Below, one piece after another: positions 1-13,414 of a stretch of 64,000 nucleotides of DNA; position 1 is the stretch's first letter, and the number at the start of each line of letters is the position of its first letter. The notes under the pieces were generated by a model. That model saw only the letters and a program-made list of their open reading frames with translations, was not told where the DNA came from and searched no databases. Source of the stretch: Caprella mutica (taxonomy: Eukaryota; Arthropoda; Malacostraca; Amphipoda; Caprellidae); the NCBI GenBank assembly GCA_947561585.1, contig CANNZV010000858.1:62001-126000 (forward strand), written 5' to 3'. The position numbers and the translations under genes are program-made.

Positions 1-703
1 TTGACGGGTGATACTCTATTATATATAATCAATATTGATTATAAATTCTGTTCTGTATATAAAAGTAATAACCAATTAAAGGATAACCAGATAATTCTTT
101 CGGAAAATATATCTTGTTAATAAAATATATGAAATAATGATCTCAATTACCGTAGATTTCTGAAATACTGAAATTTCTCGCTGGGTTCTAGTTATTCAAA
201 CTGTGATACTTAATTGATTATATCAACTAATCATAGTTTCTATAACGTTGATAATACCTGCTAGTTGACCTTCATTCAATGAATTATTTTTAAATATTCA
301 ATAACGATCAATGCAATTCTATATTCCTTTTGTAATTTGCTTAGTTTCATTGTATTGAGTACTTTTTTAATTACATACAATTTAGTCAATTAAATGTTAG
401 ACTGCAGAGTTAGCTCATTTAATGAAATTAAATAATGAGTTTTATAGATTGACATGCTGTTATTTCTATCTAGACAGTCTTTGCGATAGGTTAGCTCTGT
501 GTTATTAGAAATGTAATTGAAAAGATTTATACTCACTAGAAATGTCCATATTTGGGTGATAGGAAATTAAAAATCATAGCGTTAAAGATTTTATAGATTG
601 TTATCAGGCAACAGGTTTTTCTTTATCTTTTTTTTTCGAATGGTGGTATAGACAGATTTTTTACAACATTGAGTTTGAATTAGTTTTAGAAGAGGAAAAG
701 TGC
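1..703. other. AT-rich stretch without a recognised gene
   Basis: No exon with splice signals and no recognisable protein was seen. The sequence is AT-rich with many short ORFs broken by stops. It ends where the left tandem-repeat terminus of the next element begins. Confidence 0.5.
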
Positions 704-1957
704 CGCTGGGACAACTGCCACCTGGGCAATTGCCACACCCCGGACAATATTGCCACCCTAATGATTCTATTATTAGAGTTGTGATAATATGCTTTAAGTC
801 ATAGATATTAAGAATATCATAGACGAGAAAAAATTGAATCATATTGAATTCTATATACCGGTGGTTTAAAATGAATCAATAGTGTTTAATCCTCTCCGTT
901 TATAATATTTTTAGGATCTATGATTATGAGAGCATATTGTTACAACCCTAATTATTACTATCAGGATTCTTCAGTTGAAATTTTCCATAATTATCCTTTA
1001 TCAATTAATAATAATATATATAGAACTTTACTGGGTGAGATATTAATGATTTTATCAACTTATTGATCAAAATTCAATAATGTCGTATATAGATAGTGTT
1101 AATTAAACATATTTTCACAGTAAAATACTAATAACAGGTGTCATAGAATATAACCGGTTACTAGAACGGTAAGAAAAGTTTGAAAATCCATAATGAATAT
1201 GGCAAAAGGAGTTTGAAAAAAAAAATATGTAATACATCATTTGAGCGACTGATTTCAAAGAATGTAGATTACCATATATTAAATTATAAATATTTGCTTA
1301 ATAATGATAGCGGTAATAAAGGAAGAAATATTTAATTTATTATGGATATGATCAGTTGTATAATAGAAATATAGAGTGTGATGGAAAGGAATAGTATAAA
1401 AACAATACGTAATTTATTATATCACCAGTCGGATTAATTTATTCTATGATGAATGAATGAAGAAATTTGTATCTTAAAATGTGAATAATTAATGAATAAT
1501 CGTATTTCTATCTTTTAAGTTAAGAGGCCTGATCATATTTATTTGGGTGGCAATTGTCCGAGTGGCAATTGTCTGGGGGTGGCAATTGTCTGGGGGTGGC
1601 AATTGTCCGTGGGTGGCAATTGTCCGTGGGTGGCAATTATTGTCCGTGGGTGACAATTGTCCGTGGGTGGCAATTGTCCGGGTAGCAATTGTCAAGATGG
1701 TTATTGTCTGGGGTGGCAATTGTCCATGGGTGGCAATTGTCCGGGTAGCAATTGTCAAGATGGTTATTGTCTGGGGTGGCAATTGTCCGTGGGTGGCAAT
1801 TATCCGGGTAGCAATTGTCAAGATGGTTATTGTCTGGGGGTGGCAATTGGCCGTGGGTGGCAATTGTCCGTGGGTGGCAATTGTCAAGATGGTTATTGTC
1901 TGGGGGTGGCAATTGGCCGTGGGTAGCAATTGTCAACGGGTGGCAATTGTCCGGCCA
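704..1957. mobile_element. DNA element with inverted termini built of ~14-bp tandem repeats
   Basis: The left end (704-762) carries about three inward-reading units close to GACAATTGCCACC. The right end (1541-1957) carries the same unit in inverse orientation as a long minisatellite. The ~780 bp between them is AT-rich and non-coding. The opposed tandem ends suggest a foldback-like non-autonomous transposon whose right terminus has expanded. No target-site duplication could be fixed, so the exact borders are uncertain. Confidence 0.5.
1541..1957. repeat. Minisatellite, GGTGGCAATTGTCCG-type unit
   Basis: About 28 units of 14-16 bp around GGTGGCAATTGTCCGTG, with a superimposed ~62-bp pattern in which a GTCAAGATGGTTATTGTC variant recurs (about 1687, 1749, 1815, 1883). 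ORFs in several frames on both strands here are an effect of the repeat, not coding. Confidence 0.9.
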
Positions 1958-2486
1958 CGGGTGGGGCCATAGAAGATTAAGAGAGAAAGTTATGATAGGG
2001 CCATAGAAGATTGAGAGTGAAAGTTATGGTGTGGCCATTATTAAAGAGGAGACAGCACTACTCAATATTCTATGGTCCCACCATAATCTAAATGGCCCCA
2101 CCATAAGGCTACAATTTGTGTAATTTATTCAGATAATGATTCATTGAAAATAAATCTCATGTTTGCTTAAGAGAACCAAAGGCTTTATCGCTGACAACAA
2201 AATTAAATTGAATACAAGGGACTGCAAGAACAGTAATAAAGGAAAGTGACCAGTTTGCTTCCAAAATTTAATCAAATGTTCCCTGGTTAATGACCAATCG
2301 TTTCGTTAAATTTCAAGAAAGTTGATTGAATACTTTTTTTGATGTATGCGAATGATAAAATTATAAATAAATAAATTCCGACCAAAACATAATGTACCGC
2401 AATTTGCAATGGTAACTAGCTGATTTCTCATAAGATTTTAATTTAATTTCTTAGAAGCTACTCCAATCTTAGAAAAGAATCAGAAG
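1958..2486. repeat. Region upstream of the lectin gene: short tandem and inverted repeats plus a dispersed-repeat fragment
   Basis: GGGCCATAGAAGATT recurs twice at 1964-2035, and its inverse (ATGGTCCCACCATAATCT) lies at 2077-2105. At 2165-2280 a stretch containing ACAAGGGACTGCAAGAAC matches the dispersed repeat at 35.46-35.81 kb. The promoter of the lectin gene should lie here, but no clear core element was identified. Confidence 0.5.
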
Positions 2487-4091
2487 ATGCGGCTACTTCA
2501 TCTTTCAGCGCTTTTTCTGTGGTTAGGTTTGACTCAGTGCGAAAGATTCACCTACAGTTACGAGAACACCAAACTACCGCAAGAACACATCAAGTCTAGC
2601 TTCACCCTCCAAGAATTCTGTGAGTGAGGCACCAATTACCTAATACCAAAACCTGTAAGCCTCATCTACACAGTGCAATTTTTGTGGAATGCATTTGAAA
2701 CTACTGCAATGTTTCAGTATTCTGCAAAACTTGATCATCATGAGATGCAGTAAACTGAAACTCTCGTGTTTCCAACATATTGGGAACGGTTGTTATAAAT
2801 TGAAGCCCAGAAATATGGAATTGTATCGGTTTTGTCCAGTACATATTAGGTAATTGGTACAGTGTTTTGAAATAGATAACTGCAAACTGTTTTGATAGAC
2901 GTTAAATATTAACATTACACCATTAATTGTTGTAATCGACTTGTGATCAAATATTCATAGATACTTAAGCTTCCTATAGAGGTACTCAATTTATATGGAA
3001 ACATATAATTAGATATACAGTGCTTATGCCCTCTTGGATTTGTAAAAATTGAGAAACGCGATATATGGAAATTTAATTTGCACTGCATAGACGAGTCTTA
3101 ACCAATGCAATATGATCATCATACTTATTAGTACTGCACTAAATCAACATATCAATGTACTATTTTTTTAGGTTCTTGCAGATACAAGTGTTTACTTCTG
3201 GGATGCAGATGTTTCCAGAGTGAAAAAACTGGCAATGGTGAGGAGAGACTTTGTCACTTCAGCTTTGATGTTGAACACTACAAACTACAACAAGCACCTG
3301 GTTCATTGGTTGTCTGTAAATCAGGTGAATGGTTGTGCTTCCAATGATGAACCTAATCATTACAGTAGATTGAAAATATTTATTTTTAAAAGCTATTTTT
3401 AAAAGGAAAGTAGGATGTATATATCCTAGCTTTCTATCTATAGTTTTCCTCTATCTCAAGATTACAAACTCGTCGGAAGTCATTTCTACAAGCCGTACAC
3501 CAGACCTGGCGACTCATTACCTTGGGATGAAGCTGACCAAGTTTGCAGAGAAGATGGTGGACAACTTCCTGTCCTGAACAACGAGGAGAAGATGGCAGAA
3601 TACTGGAAAGTGGTCAACCTAGCATGTCAGTATATTTTTCTAGTTTTAGTTTTGCTTAATTATCTAAGTTCATACGCAAAAATCTATGTGTAACAAATAA
3701 AACTAACTATACTTATTTTAATTTAAAAAAATCGTTATTTCAGCCAATTCCGCCAAGGCCACGTTCTGGCTCGGTTTGCGAAACACTGAGCAAGATCGAC
3801 AAATGAAATGGACTTTCAAAAACGGTCTGACCTAATTACTATGTCCTTTTTTTGTGTTAATGATATCTATAAATGAGAGACAGACTCAAAGAAAAAGAAT
3901 CACCTATTCATTTATGGTGTTTAAATTTTACAGGATCTACGGTTAATGTTCAAGACTCGATACTTGTGCAAAGGAACGTTATCAGCCATCGCTGTTACCA
4001 GATGAGCAAAAAGTTTGATGTTGAAAATAGAGTGAATAATTACGTCCCATGTGATACGTTGCGGGCTTTTATTTGTCAACGGCAATATTAA
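2487..4091 (+). CDS. Secreted C-type lectin domain protein, five exons
   Basis: Exons 2487-2619, 3172-3324, 3461-3625, 3744-3824 and 3934-4091 join through GT-AG introns, all in phase 1, into one frame of 229 residues ending in TAA. The start is the ATG giving a signal peptide (MRLLHLSALFLWLGLTQC). Exon 2 encodes a cysteine-rich segment (CRYKCLLLGCRCFQSEK, then CHFSF) resembling a degenerate PAN/apple module. Exons 3-5 encode the C-type lectin fold: WDEADQVCREDGGQL, then FWLGLRN, then the C-terminal pair RCYQM and FICQRQY. The EPN/QPD and WND calcium- and sugar-binding motifs are missing, so classical sugar binding is doubtful. In arthropods such proteins are often extracellular recognition or immune factors; its role here is inference. 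Confidence 0.85.
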
Positions 4092-4199
4092 TGATGTGAT
4101 GTAAGAAAAATCGTATGAGTTTCCTAATCAAACACCAGCATTCGATTTAACCATATTCGGATATAACGTTGAAGCACAATATTTCTGTTGGTGACCAGA

Positions 4200-5880
4200 G
4201 AATTCGTTGTGGGAAATTTCGCCGTCGGAGTTTTCGCCACCGGAATTTTTGCCGCCGGAACACTCACAAGAGAGATATTTTAAATGTAACATTCTTATCA
4301 GTGTACTACATAGAAATATTTGTGCCATGCACAATAATTCAGATTTCAAAAGGTAAACCTTACAATGTAATACCGAATAAATAAAAAATAAATAATTAGG
4401 TACGTATGAAACCATCAATAATTAGAAAAGCTTTATCTTAAATTCACAATATTAAACACACCGGAACACTTTTAAGAGGAAAGGAGGCAAACCGACTAGG
4501 TTTAACCAAACCACAGCTGACTACCACTAGTGATCTTATTCATCTTTACTGAACATTTCTTTAACAAAGAAATTAGCTTCGATTATTTAGTCAACAAATC
4601 AAAACACTCAAAATGTTATACAGCGACCTCTCGTAACACAAAATTATAAGAGTATTGATTGAACTATACATTGCATATATGAACAATTAACATAAAATTT
4701 AAGCATCTTAGTTTTATCAGATATACAATATTGCATAATCTCCTACAATTGATATTTACAATTATAAATTCTTATAAAAAATAAAAAAATTATCTAAAAT
4801 TTTCAGTCGTATAGTTATTTAACAAAATGGTTTACTTTATAATTATTGTGTTAGAAATATGAGAATTAATATCAATATGAAATTATTGAATAAACGAACT
4901 TGATTTTGTTAACGTTTTGAAGTATTGTTTCTATCAATTCAATAATTGATATATTAAAATAGTAGCTACGTTCAATTTCAGTTGTTAAAATTTATGGAAA
5001 CGGAATAGTTTAATTTTTCGCCCAAAACTTCGTTCTGGAAGTTTTTAAATTCTTCCAGACCTGTTTAGGGTAAGATTTACATAGGGACAAATTAATCTGT
5101 TTTAAATTGTTTATATATGAGGCCTATAAAAAGTAGTTTGTATTATTTTTTCTCTTTAAATTGTTATTGCATTTATTTTAAACTAATTGTTTATTATATA
5201 TTCTTACTAATGAAATAGAAGCATGTTAAAACTTCCCCATATAGGGTAGTTAGGTAGTCGAAATCTTTAGCATTCGGCACCCTAGCCAGTATTCACCCTA
5301 CGAAGTAGACAAGGTTAAGCAAATAGTTACTCTCCGAAGCTATACCCTAAACCATTAAAACGTAAGTTTGTAATGTTTATTTTCTTGTTATTTATTTATG
5401 TATTGTGTGTTGTTAGATTCAGAACTTATAAATTAATTATTTAATTCTCTAGAATATATAAATTAAATGGCTAACTGATTTGTATGAAACTATTTCTTGT
5501 TAAATTGTTTTTCAATACTGCCTCATTTAGCTACCTTGCCCTACTTAGTTAGCTGAATTTTTGTTCAATTTAATATTTGCTGCTACTTAAATATTAGCTT
5601 GAAATTTGGATCTGTAATTTTCAGTAGCAATTTTGTAAGCAGTTTTTGTAAAGTATAATACATTGGTCAGCATCGAGACAGTCTTTAACTGAGTACTAAG
5701 AACCCCCTCACCGAAATATCGGTGCTCGCTCCTGGTAGGGAGTGACAATTATCAATATTTTTTATCAATACTTACAGGTCTTTGAATAGTTATGTCCTCT
5801 ATAATTTCTTCTTCAGGGCGAATATTCCTCACGGTGAATTTTCCTAACGGCTAATTTTCCAACGGCGAAAATTCCTAGAA
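4200..5880. mobile_element. DNA element with tandem-repeat inverted termini (GGAATTTTCGCCG unit)
   Basis: Reading inward, the left end (4203-4262) has units TTTCGCCGTCGGAG, TTTTCGCCACCGGAA and TTTTTGCCGCCGGAA. The right end (5815-5880), read on the other strand, has GGAATTTTCGCCGTT, GGAAAATTAGCCGTT, AGGAAAATTCACCGT and GGAATATTCGCCC. The ~1.5 kb interior is AT-rich without coding potential. The architecture matches the element at 54.4-55.5 kb although the repeat unit is unrelated. It starts about 110 bp after the lectin stop codon. Confidence 0.5.
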
Positions 5881-7830
5881 CGATTTCTGTTTATTATATT
5901 ATGATTAAATCTAGCAATGAGATCTGTATTAAACCTATTGTTGTGTATTTCGTTTTCACCTGTAGTATCGTATACTTATATTAATATAAAGAAATAATTC
6001 AAAGTTTTATTCTCCTACCATGCAATCTAGCAGAAAACTTAGAGCATGCGACATGGAACACCAAATATTGTGAACGTGGCTTTATAATTTAAACCTAATT
6101 TTCTTCATGGTACTTGCACACAAGATTATTTTACAGGATTATGATATTTAGTAACTTATAATATCAACAGTTTGCCTTGTCTGTGTAAAAGTGAAAAAAA
6201 TTGTGACGAGTCGCGATAGGCAAAATAAGCAAAATTCTAATTTTAGATTTAGAACCACGATATGTCATAGACCTGGGACTGATACCATTTCTCACATCAT
6301 TTTACCGACTCAACAAACTATAGAAAATATATGTGATATATACAATATATACTATTATTAGTAGGGGTAAAGTTTTTATTTGCTGTTCATGTCATATCAT
6401 CGACCAAAGTATTTTTAAAACTGCACCACTAGTTTCGAATTGAAAATCTTGGAGAGTAAAGCAACTAAGTGTAAACAAATTCAACCTGATCATAATTCTC
6501 AATCCTGTAAAGACGAAATGGTAAATAAAGATAATAAATGTGGACCTTTGATGGAAAAGTATAATCATTATCTATAATGTACATTCGAAAAGAATATTAT
6601 CTGAATGATTGAGGATTTTTTGGAGAACATTTTACCAATTTATGTAGTCTGGATAAAAAAACACTTTTAAACTTTAGCTGAACAGAAATCTCTCTATATT
6701 GATTGGAAATCGACTGAAAACTAATAAACATAGTCAATTCAATATAGTAATTTTATTTCCCTACCTCCAGTAGTGAATGTAGCTATTATGCATTCAACAT
6801 ACTATCTTAAATACAAAAATATTAATAGACATCAGAATTAAGTACATAGTATTTATATACTTTTGTTTAGACAAATTTATTATTATTTGATAAATATCTC
6901 TCTTTTTTGTATCTTAAATTCCTATAATTGTCAATCTATATTTATTTATTCTTCAAACTGATCTACTAAACATGCGGAGGTATCAATAATATCGAGAGGT
7001 TCTGTTTTATTTCTTAAGAGTTACAAAATATAGCAATATTATATATTCTCGTGCAATATGATTAACTATAAATAATTAAAGTACAGCTAATACTAATACT
7101 TATATCAACACATATTATGATCGTAAGATCAGTTTTGTTTAACTATAATAAAACTATGTAAACTCAATCAAACTCTTTGTCACCAAATTCATCAAACAAA
7201 GTAATTGGTTAGAGTAGCCTGACTAAGTTGATTTACTATATCAATTAGATGAATTAATATTGATCTACTACCCATTTTACTGTCAAATTATAAAACAGAC
7301 ACATCAAGTGAAAAAAAATTAAATTAAAATTAAAAAAGATGACATTCATAAATTTAAAAAATCTTAAGTTCAAATTGAAAAACTCAATTTCATATTAATT
7401 AATCTCAAGTTAAAATTAAAAATAAATCAAGTGCAAATTAATAAAACATCGATCAATTTAAAATATATCAAATTCCATTTAAAATAGTTAGTATTCATAT
7501 TAAGATCAATCGAAGTCAAATTAAAAAAAATATCATGATGAATATCTTCGATTTACGAATTATTTCTCTTTTTTTAGTTCATGTAAGTATTACGTAGACT
7601 TTATAAAATTAAAAAAAAAATCAATATTTTTAAATTTAAAGGATACAAAACATAAAAATATAATTTTATGATATAGTTTTCATGCCGTAACTTTACGACA
7701 ATTAAAAAAATTAGTTACTATTTTGTTGCCAATCCAGAATCTATCGACAAAGCTAGTGCTTGCCTAACAGATATATTAATAAACCCATATTATGTCCACT
7801 CATTGTTCAATGTAAATTTTTATATATTAT
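5881..7830. other. AT-rich intergenic stretch
   Basis: No gene or strong repeat recognised. From about 7310 to 7540 there are loosely periodic A-rich tracts around CAAATTAAAAA and TCAAGTTAAAATTAAAAA, like a decayed simple repeat. Confidence 0.4.
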
Positions 7831-7831
7831 G

Positions 7832-8233
7832 GCAGTTGTCTGTATAGCAGTTATTTGCATGGCAGTTGTATGTAATGGCAGTTGTCCGTATAGCAGTTAT
7901 TTACACAACTGTTGCCTGAATGGCAGTAGTCTCTTATAGAAGTTGTCCGTATGGCAGCTGTCCGTATGGCAGTTGTCTCTTATAGCAGTTGTCCGTACGG
8001 CAGTTGTCTCTTATAGCAGTTTTCTGAATCGCAGTTGTCCGTATGGCAGTTGTCTGCATGGCAGTTGTCCGTATGGCCGTTGTCTGCATTGCAGTTGTAT
8101 CTTATAGCAGTTGTCCTTATAGCAGTTTTCTGTATGGCAGTTGTCCGCATGGTAGTTGTCTGCATGACAGTTGTCTCTCATAGCAGTTGTCCGTATAGCA
8201 GTTTCTATATTGCAGTTGTCCGTATGACAGGTG
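7832..8233. repeat. Minisatellite, GTATGGCAGTTGTCC-type unit
   Basis: About 26 units of 14-16 bp alternating TATGGCAGTTGTCCG, TATAGCAGTTGTCT and variants. The GGCARTTGTCYG core resembles the unit of the 1.5-1.96 kb array. ORFs on both strands across it are repeat artefacts. A short related inverse stretch (CGGACAACTCCTACA) lies at about 9503, so this may be one end of an element ending near 9.6 kb. Confidence 0.85.
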
Positions 8234-8489
8234 TCCTAGAGCCGCGTAGAGAATATAAGCACATTCTAAATGACATTGAGAAATTTGAAACTCATTTATG
8301 TAGAAAATAAAATAAGATCTTTCAGACGAATTGTATTTAACAGAAGAACGAAATAATGATTAGTTCCAAGATTCAATGCATAACAGGAGACTCATTTTGA
8401 TTTCATAATCGTTGACAATAGTTTATTAAACATATATGAATAATTTATAGCGAAACTCTTAATTAGAAACAGGAATTAAGAATATTATA

Positions 8490-9800
8490 TTTATTTAGAA
8501 CAGTAACTAGTGCAATGTGAGAGATATAATATAGTCTACATGTTATAATAGACCAGTTATCCACTAAAATATATTAAATCTTGTTTTTAACATTTTTTTG
8601 AACATCCAGTGCGTGCGTCAAATTTATTTCAGCAATATTGTCAATCATATTTTTAAAATGATTAGTGAAAATATAATTATAGAATCAGAGGTATTAAAGT
8701 TTTGATACCTCTACCTCTATAATCATTTTTTCACTAATCATTTATCTTTTATAAAAATTTGCGCACTTTAGATAGTTTCAAACCAAATAATATATAATAC
8801 TTAAATTTCAATCTTCAGTATAAGAAAATAAATAGTATTTATTAATTCTGATGGAAAATAGAGGATGATCAACTAGAAAAAATACACTACAATCCCGATG
8901 ACTAAAATCATTATTTCATATCATATCCCAAGTTAGATTGATAGAAATCAAAAAATATATTGAATTTTTCGAATTATGAAAAATTCTACTCAATTAAATT
9001 AAAGTGAATTTGATTAAAATCGAGAATTGATTTGAAATGTATATTTGACAGAGAATTCGTTAAAATAGAGTAGTTACCTCTCAAATATTTTATATGAGAA
9101 TTTCATTATTTTTTTATCTACGAAATGAGTTTATTTTAATAAATTATTGTCAAAGTTTATAATTGATTAATTGGTCACTCTATATAAATGAACTTTTGAA
9201 ATTTAAATTCACATTTGATTTTCAGTTTAATACTATCAGTCTGAAAGATGCTAGTGATTATAATTGTAACGATTGTTATGGCATTTTATTAGCTTTGCTA
9301 ACTTGAAATCATTATTCTATATTTTTGATGGTGTTCAAACACTCAGAATTAATTTTTAAATGGACTTCAGTTTAGATATTATACCTGGTTCAATTAAATC
9401 AACAAATTATACTAATGTATTCAATCAAAAAAAAATATTTTCACAAACCTCATAAACACGAATGATTATACAGGTACAGCTCGTACAACGGACGATCTTT
9501 AAACGGACAACTCCTACAAAGGACAAACATTGACCAACTAAACTAATAATGTGACGATTCAGCGGACGCTAATCGGTATAACGGACACTTTTCCGGTACC
9601 TACATGTATTGTCAGTTGTACGAACAGTACATTTATCTCGTTGTACGAGATAAAAATCGATACATTTTTACTTTATAATCGACGATTATTTATTCAAAAA
9701 TCAATAATTTATAGTAAACGTTTATTGAGATGCTAGGATTAACTAGTGCATTATGAAAAATAAGATGAAGTCTATTTAGTATAATAGACCAGTTATCCCT
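8490..9800. repeat. Copies of a dispersed unit and a small hairpin
   Basis: At 8490-8560 and 9735-9800 lie minus-oriented pieces containing ATAGACCAGTTATCC. At about 9055-9330 is a plus-oriented copy with GAGTAGTTACC, TACTATCAGTCTGAAAGAT and TTTTTGATGGTGTTCAAACA. A hairpin with arms near ATGATTAGTGAAAATATAAT sits at 8656-8741. At 9475-9600, AACGGACAACTC- and AACGGACAC-like repeats occur. No gene was seen. Confidence 0.5.
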
Positions 9801-10340
9801 TAAAATAAACTAACTCTTTAAAACATATTTTAAATGATTAGAGAGAATAAAATTTTAGAAATAAAGGCAAGAATAATTTAACATATAATGTCTACTAACT
9901 AAGTCGTATATTATAATTAATTAAATTTTGATCCGAAATACGATCTGTAATATTTGATTATTAGAAAATAAATAACATTTAATAATTGTGTTGATATATG
10001 TAGAGGAAGAGCGGGAACTATAAACTAGAAAAAAACTTATAAAGTACAGCACACTCTATTGTTGATGACTTAATTAAATTCTTCATATCAAATCACTAGT
10101 TTGAATGATTGAAAACAAATAATATTACTAATAATTTTCGAATTATAGAAAACATTATTAATTGGATCGAAATGGTCAATGAGTTTGCCAAAACCGATTT
10201 TTTTTTTTTTTTTTTTTTTCGTTATCTAGTTTCTAATAGTTGGTAGTTTGTGATTGGTCACATTAGAAATCACAATTGAGGATAAATAATAACAACTCTT
10301 GCAAGAAAATAATATTTAGTAACTCGTTATTAACACAAAA
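9801..10340. other. AT-rich intergenic stretch with a long T run
   Basis: No gene recognised. A homopolymer of about 22-28 T lies near 10199-10220. Confidence 0.5.
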
Positions 10341-10955
10341 CGTCTTATGACTAATTTTAGAGTGTTACTCACGCTTCTTCAATACATCTTTGTTGTGTTT
10401 TGGCATGGTGTGAGGCAAAGATTTTGTGATATTCTGGTCAATAGACTGCCACTCTCACAGAATCAACTCACAAAGTTGTCCGAAATTTGTGGATTTCATT
10501 TTATTTTCTCGATTTTTTGACAATCTACCAAAAAATTCCGACCAGATTCGGTTCAATAGAGTTCCCCGTCCTTGGACTAAAAATTTGTACTTCTTTTTCT
10601 TCGAGGACTTCTTGACAACTCATGCTGTGTGGCAGGTTGCGCTATCGTGTTGAAAATGAACTTGTTTATTGGGTAACTGATCGGTCGGCAGTTGTTGTGA
10701 GAATATATTGTATATGATCATTAATGATTTTAAATTATCAATTCGAATTCTTTGCGGTATATTTTGGGAAAATTCCCAGTGTACCAGTTCCTTTGACTGA
10801 AAAGCTACCCAGATATGGAGAGTGGCAGGATGCTTCACCGTAGCGACGACACAATCAATGTCAACTTTTTCGCCTGTTAGTCGTCAAACGAGACTTTTCC
10901 CTCGTGTACCGAAAACAGGAAACAGATATTCGTTGGAGAAAATGAGTTAAATGAC
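10341..10955 (-). pseudogene. Tc1-type transposase relic
   Basis: On the minus strand a decayed Tc1-family DDE transposase can be followed in pieces. A VFGTREKSRLTTNRRK-like stretch lies near 10.9 kb. It is followed by KHPATLHIWVAFQSKELV, then HFQHDSATCHTA (the FQQDxAPCHTA motif around the second catalytic aspartate), then VQGRGTLLNRIWSEF in place of the proline-rich SPDLNPIENLW motif. The C-terminal part reads LILREWQSIDQNI and SLPHTMPKHNKDVLKK. Stop codons and frame changes interrupt it. Terminal inverted repeats were not located. It is a dead copy; only the family assignment is firm. Confidence 0.75.
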
Positions 10956-11175
10956 CTTGCCCTATTACTCAGCTGTTCAGTCCTGCTATTTCCTGCAAAA
11001 ACCAAAACGATCCCTAATGCTCTTCGATGTTAAGAGAGTCTATGCCCTCCTCCCTCGGAAAAACGACGTCGAAGTGGTCGAACAGAAGAATCAAGCTCTG
11101 GGCTGCTGGCTGTCCTTTCCTGCTAAGAAGGCCCGATACTGTCGATCCGCAGAGAAGTTTTCCCTCCTTGGAGAT

Positions 11176-13245
11176 GTCTTTACCACGGCTGAGTTGGCTC
11201 CAACTATTTTATCAGCCTTTACATAGTTTGTGATGAAACAAGGTATTTTACAACAATTTCCTTCGTTTCACTCTGGTGCAATAAAATGATTATACGAAAA
11301 ATTCTTTGGAAATTGCCATTATTGGAACCTTCTGGAGAATGCCTGTTGAAGACAATCTGTTGAAAACTACAAAATGGATTACTAGATTAGAAAATTTATC
11401 GAAATGATAATATTTGTATTATCAAATTTCTCAGTTTTGTTGCTGTCGTTACCTTTTAGACGTCATAAATTTGATTTCAGTTAGTGAGCTAATAATCGAT
11501 TTCACCACATATTATTATTTTTTAACTTTCTGTAACTTTTGTTAACTCTTCTGATCAATTGCATTATATATTTGAAGACTAGGTAAAATTTAAATTAGTT
11601 TCATATAATTTCATTAAGGAACATAGCCGTATATAATGTAAAAATAAGTGTTTGCCGAACTCATTGGCCACACCTGTATATTTAACTAAGGAATTATAAG
11701 GTAAAAAATAGAGTAGTTTCCCAACAAATAAATGATATATTAATTTATAAGATTTTGCCCAAGAACTGATAAAATTCATAATTGATTGATTATCCACTAT
11801 ATATAGATAAACTTTTCAAAAATTAAACTAACATTTATTTTCTGTTAAATACTATCAGTCCGAAAGATCCTATGGATTAATTGTTATGATTAGTATTACA
11901 AGAAATGATAGTGTCGAAATAAATATTTTTTTTTATGTTGTTCACAAACACTTAAAACACGGAGTATATGGAATGGACTTCCAATTTAGATATTTAGATT
12001 TCATTTCTTATTATTTCATTAAGCTACATATAATGTAGAATATTGCAGTTAAAATTTTAAATAAGTTTGAAAGTATAATATTTTAATAACAAATATATTC
12101 AAATTGTGTAACATTAAAGGCATTTTACAAATTAATGCTTCAATTACACAATATTTAAATTTGACCAAAATAGAGTGTACGCTCATCATATACAGACCAA
12201 CACAGTGAAAAATGAAAGAAATAAAAACTGCAAATATTCTTATTTCCATATTATTGCAATTTATAGACTATCTATTTAATAGCCTTCTCATATCACTAGT
12301 AGCCTTCTTATCACTAGTTTAATTGATTAAAAAGAATTATCGTTGAAATAAAACAAAACATACTTTAAGTAAATTTAATTCGATTTATATCAAGAAATGA
12401 TTTGAAACGTATAGTTACTTGACGGGGATTAATAAAAATAATTATAGAGTAGCCTAGTTACCCCTTTAAATATATTATATAACAATTCATTGTATGAATT
12501 TATTATATTGGAAATGAATTACTGTCAAAGATGATGACTGAGGAATAAACCACTTTATATATATTATTATCGCGAAACTTATCCTACTTTAACTGTTATA
12601 TTAAATACTATCAGTCCAAAGAATACTGTTATCTGTACTCTCGGTGAGGTTAATGGGAAAAGCCTGTGACGATTGAAGAAAGATTTCATATATTTTTGAT
12701 GGTGTTCATACACCACAACTCTATATTAATAAAATTATCGTTCAACTACAAATTTCCAATTTTGGATATTTCAGTTATTTTGCAACAAATTTCGTTCTTC
12801 ACAGATCATCAATTGAAGTTATTTAAAAAAATTGAAATTCAATGATATTTTGTATTTCAGTTTCATTTCTCCCTTCAATCAAGAAATAGAATTGAGTAAC
12901 AATAAGTTTATATCTTTGATGTTGCCTTATACATAATATACTGCTAATATGTTTTAAAACTTTAAATGAATGAATTAAATAGGAATTCAATTCACGAATT
13001 TTAAATTTACATCATTCAGCAATTGAAAAACTCTATATTGATCTATTTGCATTTATGGTTTACTTCTCAATTTATATAACATAAAATAAAAGACATTACC
13101 AGCCCTTTATTCAATTATCAAACTATTAACTACCAAAAGTTAATTAAATTCCTGATCATTCTCAATAACGTTAATTCATCTTAAATCTTCACCTTGGCCA
13201 AGTTGTTCCTCATGTCCTCAATTTTGTGGATTTGTCGGATAAAAA
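11176..13245 (+). repeat. Old direct duplication, copy 1
   Basis: Matches copy 2 at about 14097-17045 in the same orientation and order. Shared landmarks are CACGGCTGAGTTGGCTCC (11190 and 14101), GAATGCCTGTTGAAGACA, CTACAAAATGGATTA, GAGTGTACGCTCATCATATA (12174 and 16044) and GCCAAGTTGTTCCTCATGTC (13197 and 16997). The copies differ by many substitutions and indels. It contains two copies of the dispersed unit (11.70-11.96 and 12.44-12.72 kb). The start shows short open stretches (10951-11233) that I could not assign to any protein. Confidence 0.8.
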
Positions 13246-13414
13246 AATCCCCCTTCACACGATCAATATGTATTGACAGTATTTTTATTGACAATATCGA
13301 CTTCGCGCGATCAATAACGTACTGTCAATATTTCCATCCGTAGTTGCTCAGACTCCCTAAGGAAGAGGATGTGTTGTGCTGAAATGAGGGATAAATTTTT
13401 TTTGTTGTTTGATT

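Noticed and set aside
1489..2006. Four overlapping frames on both strands
   Set aside because: All lie in the GGCAATTGTCCG array or its border.
3220..3402. 60-codon frame over lectin exon 2
   Set aside because: Wrong frame; the cysteine-rich frame that joins neighbouring exons is the real one.
10951..11233. Overlapping 68- and 91-codon frames
   Set aside because: The end is shared with the other duplication copy, but the frame is not kept there and no family was recognised.
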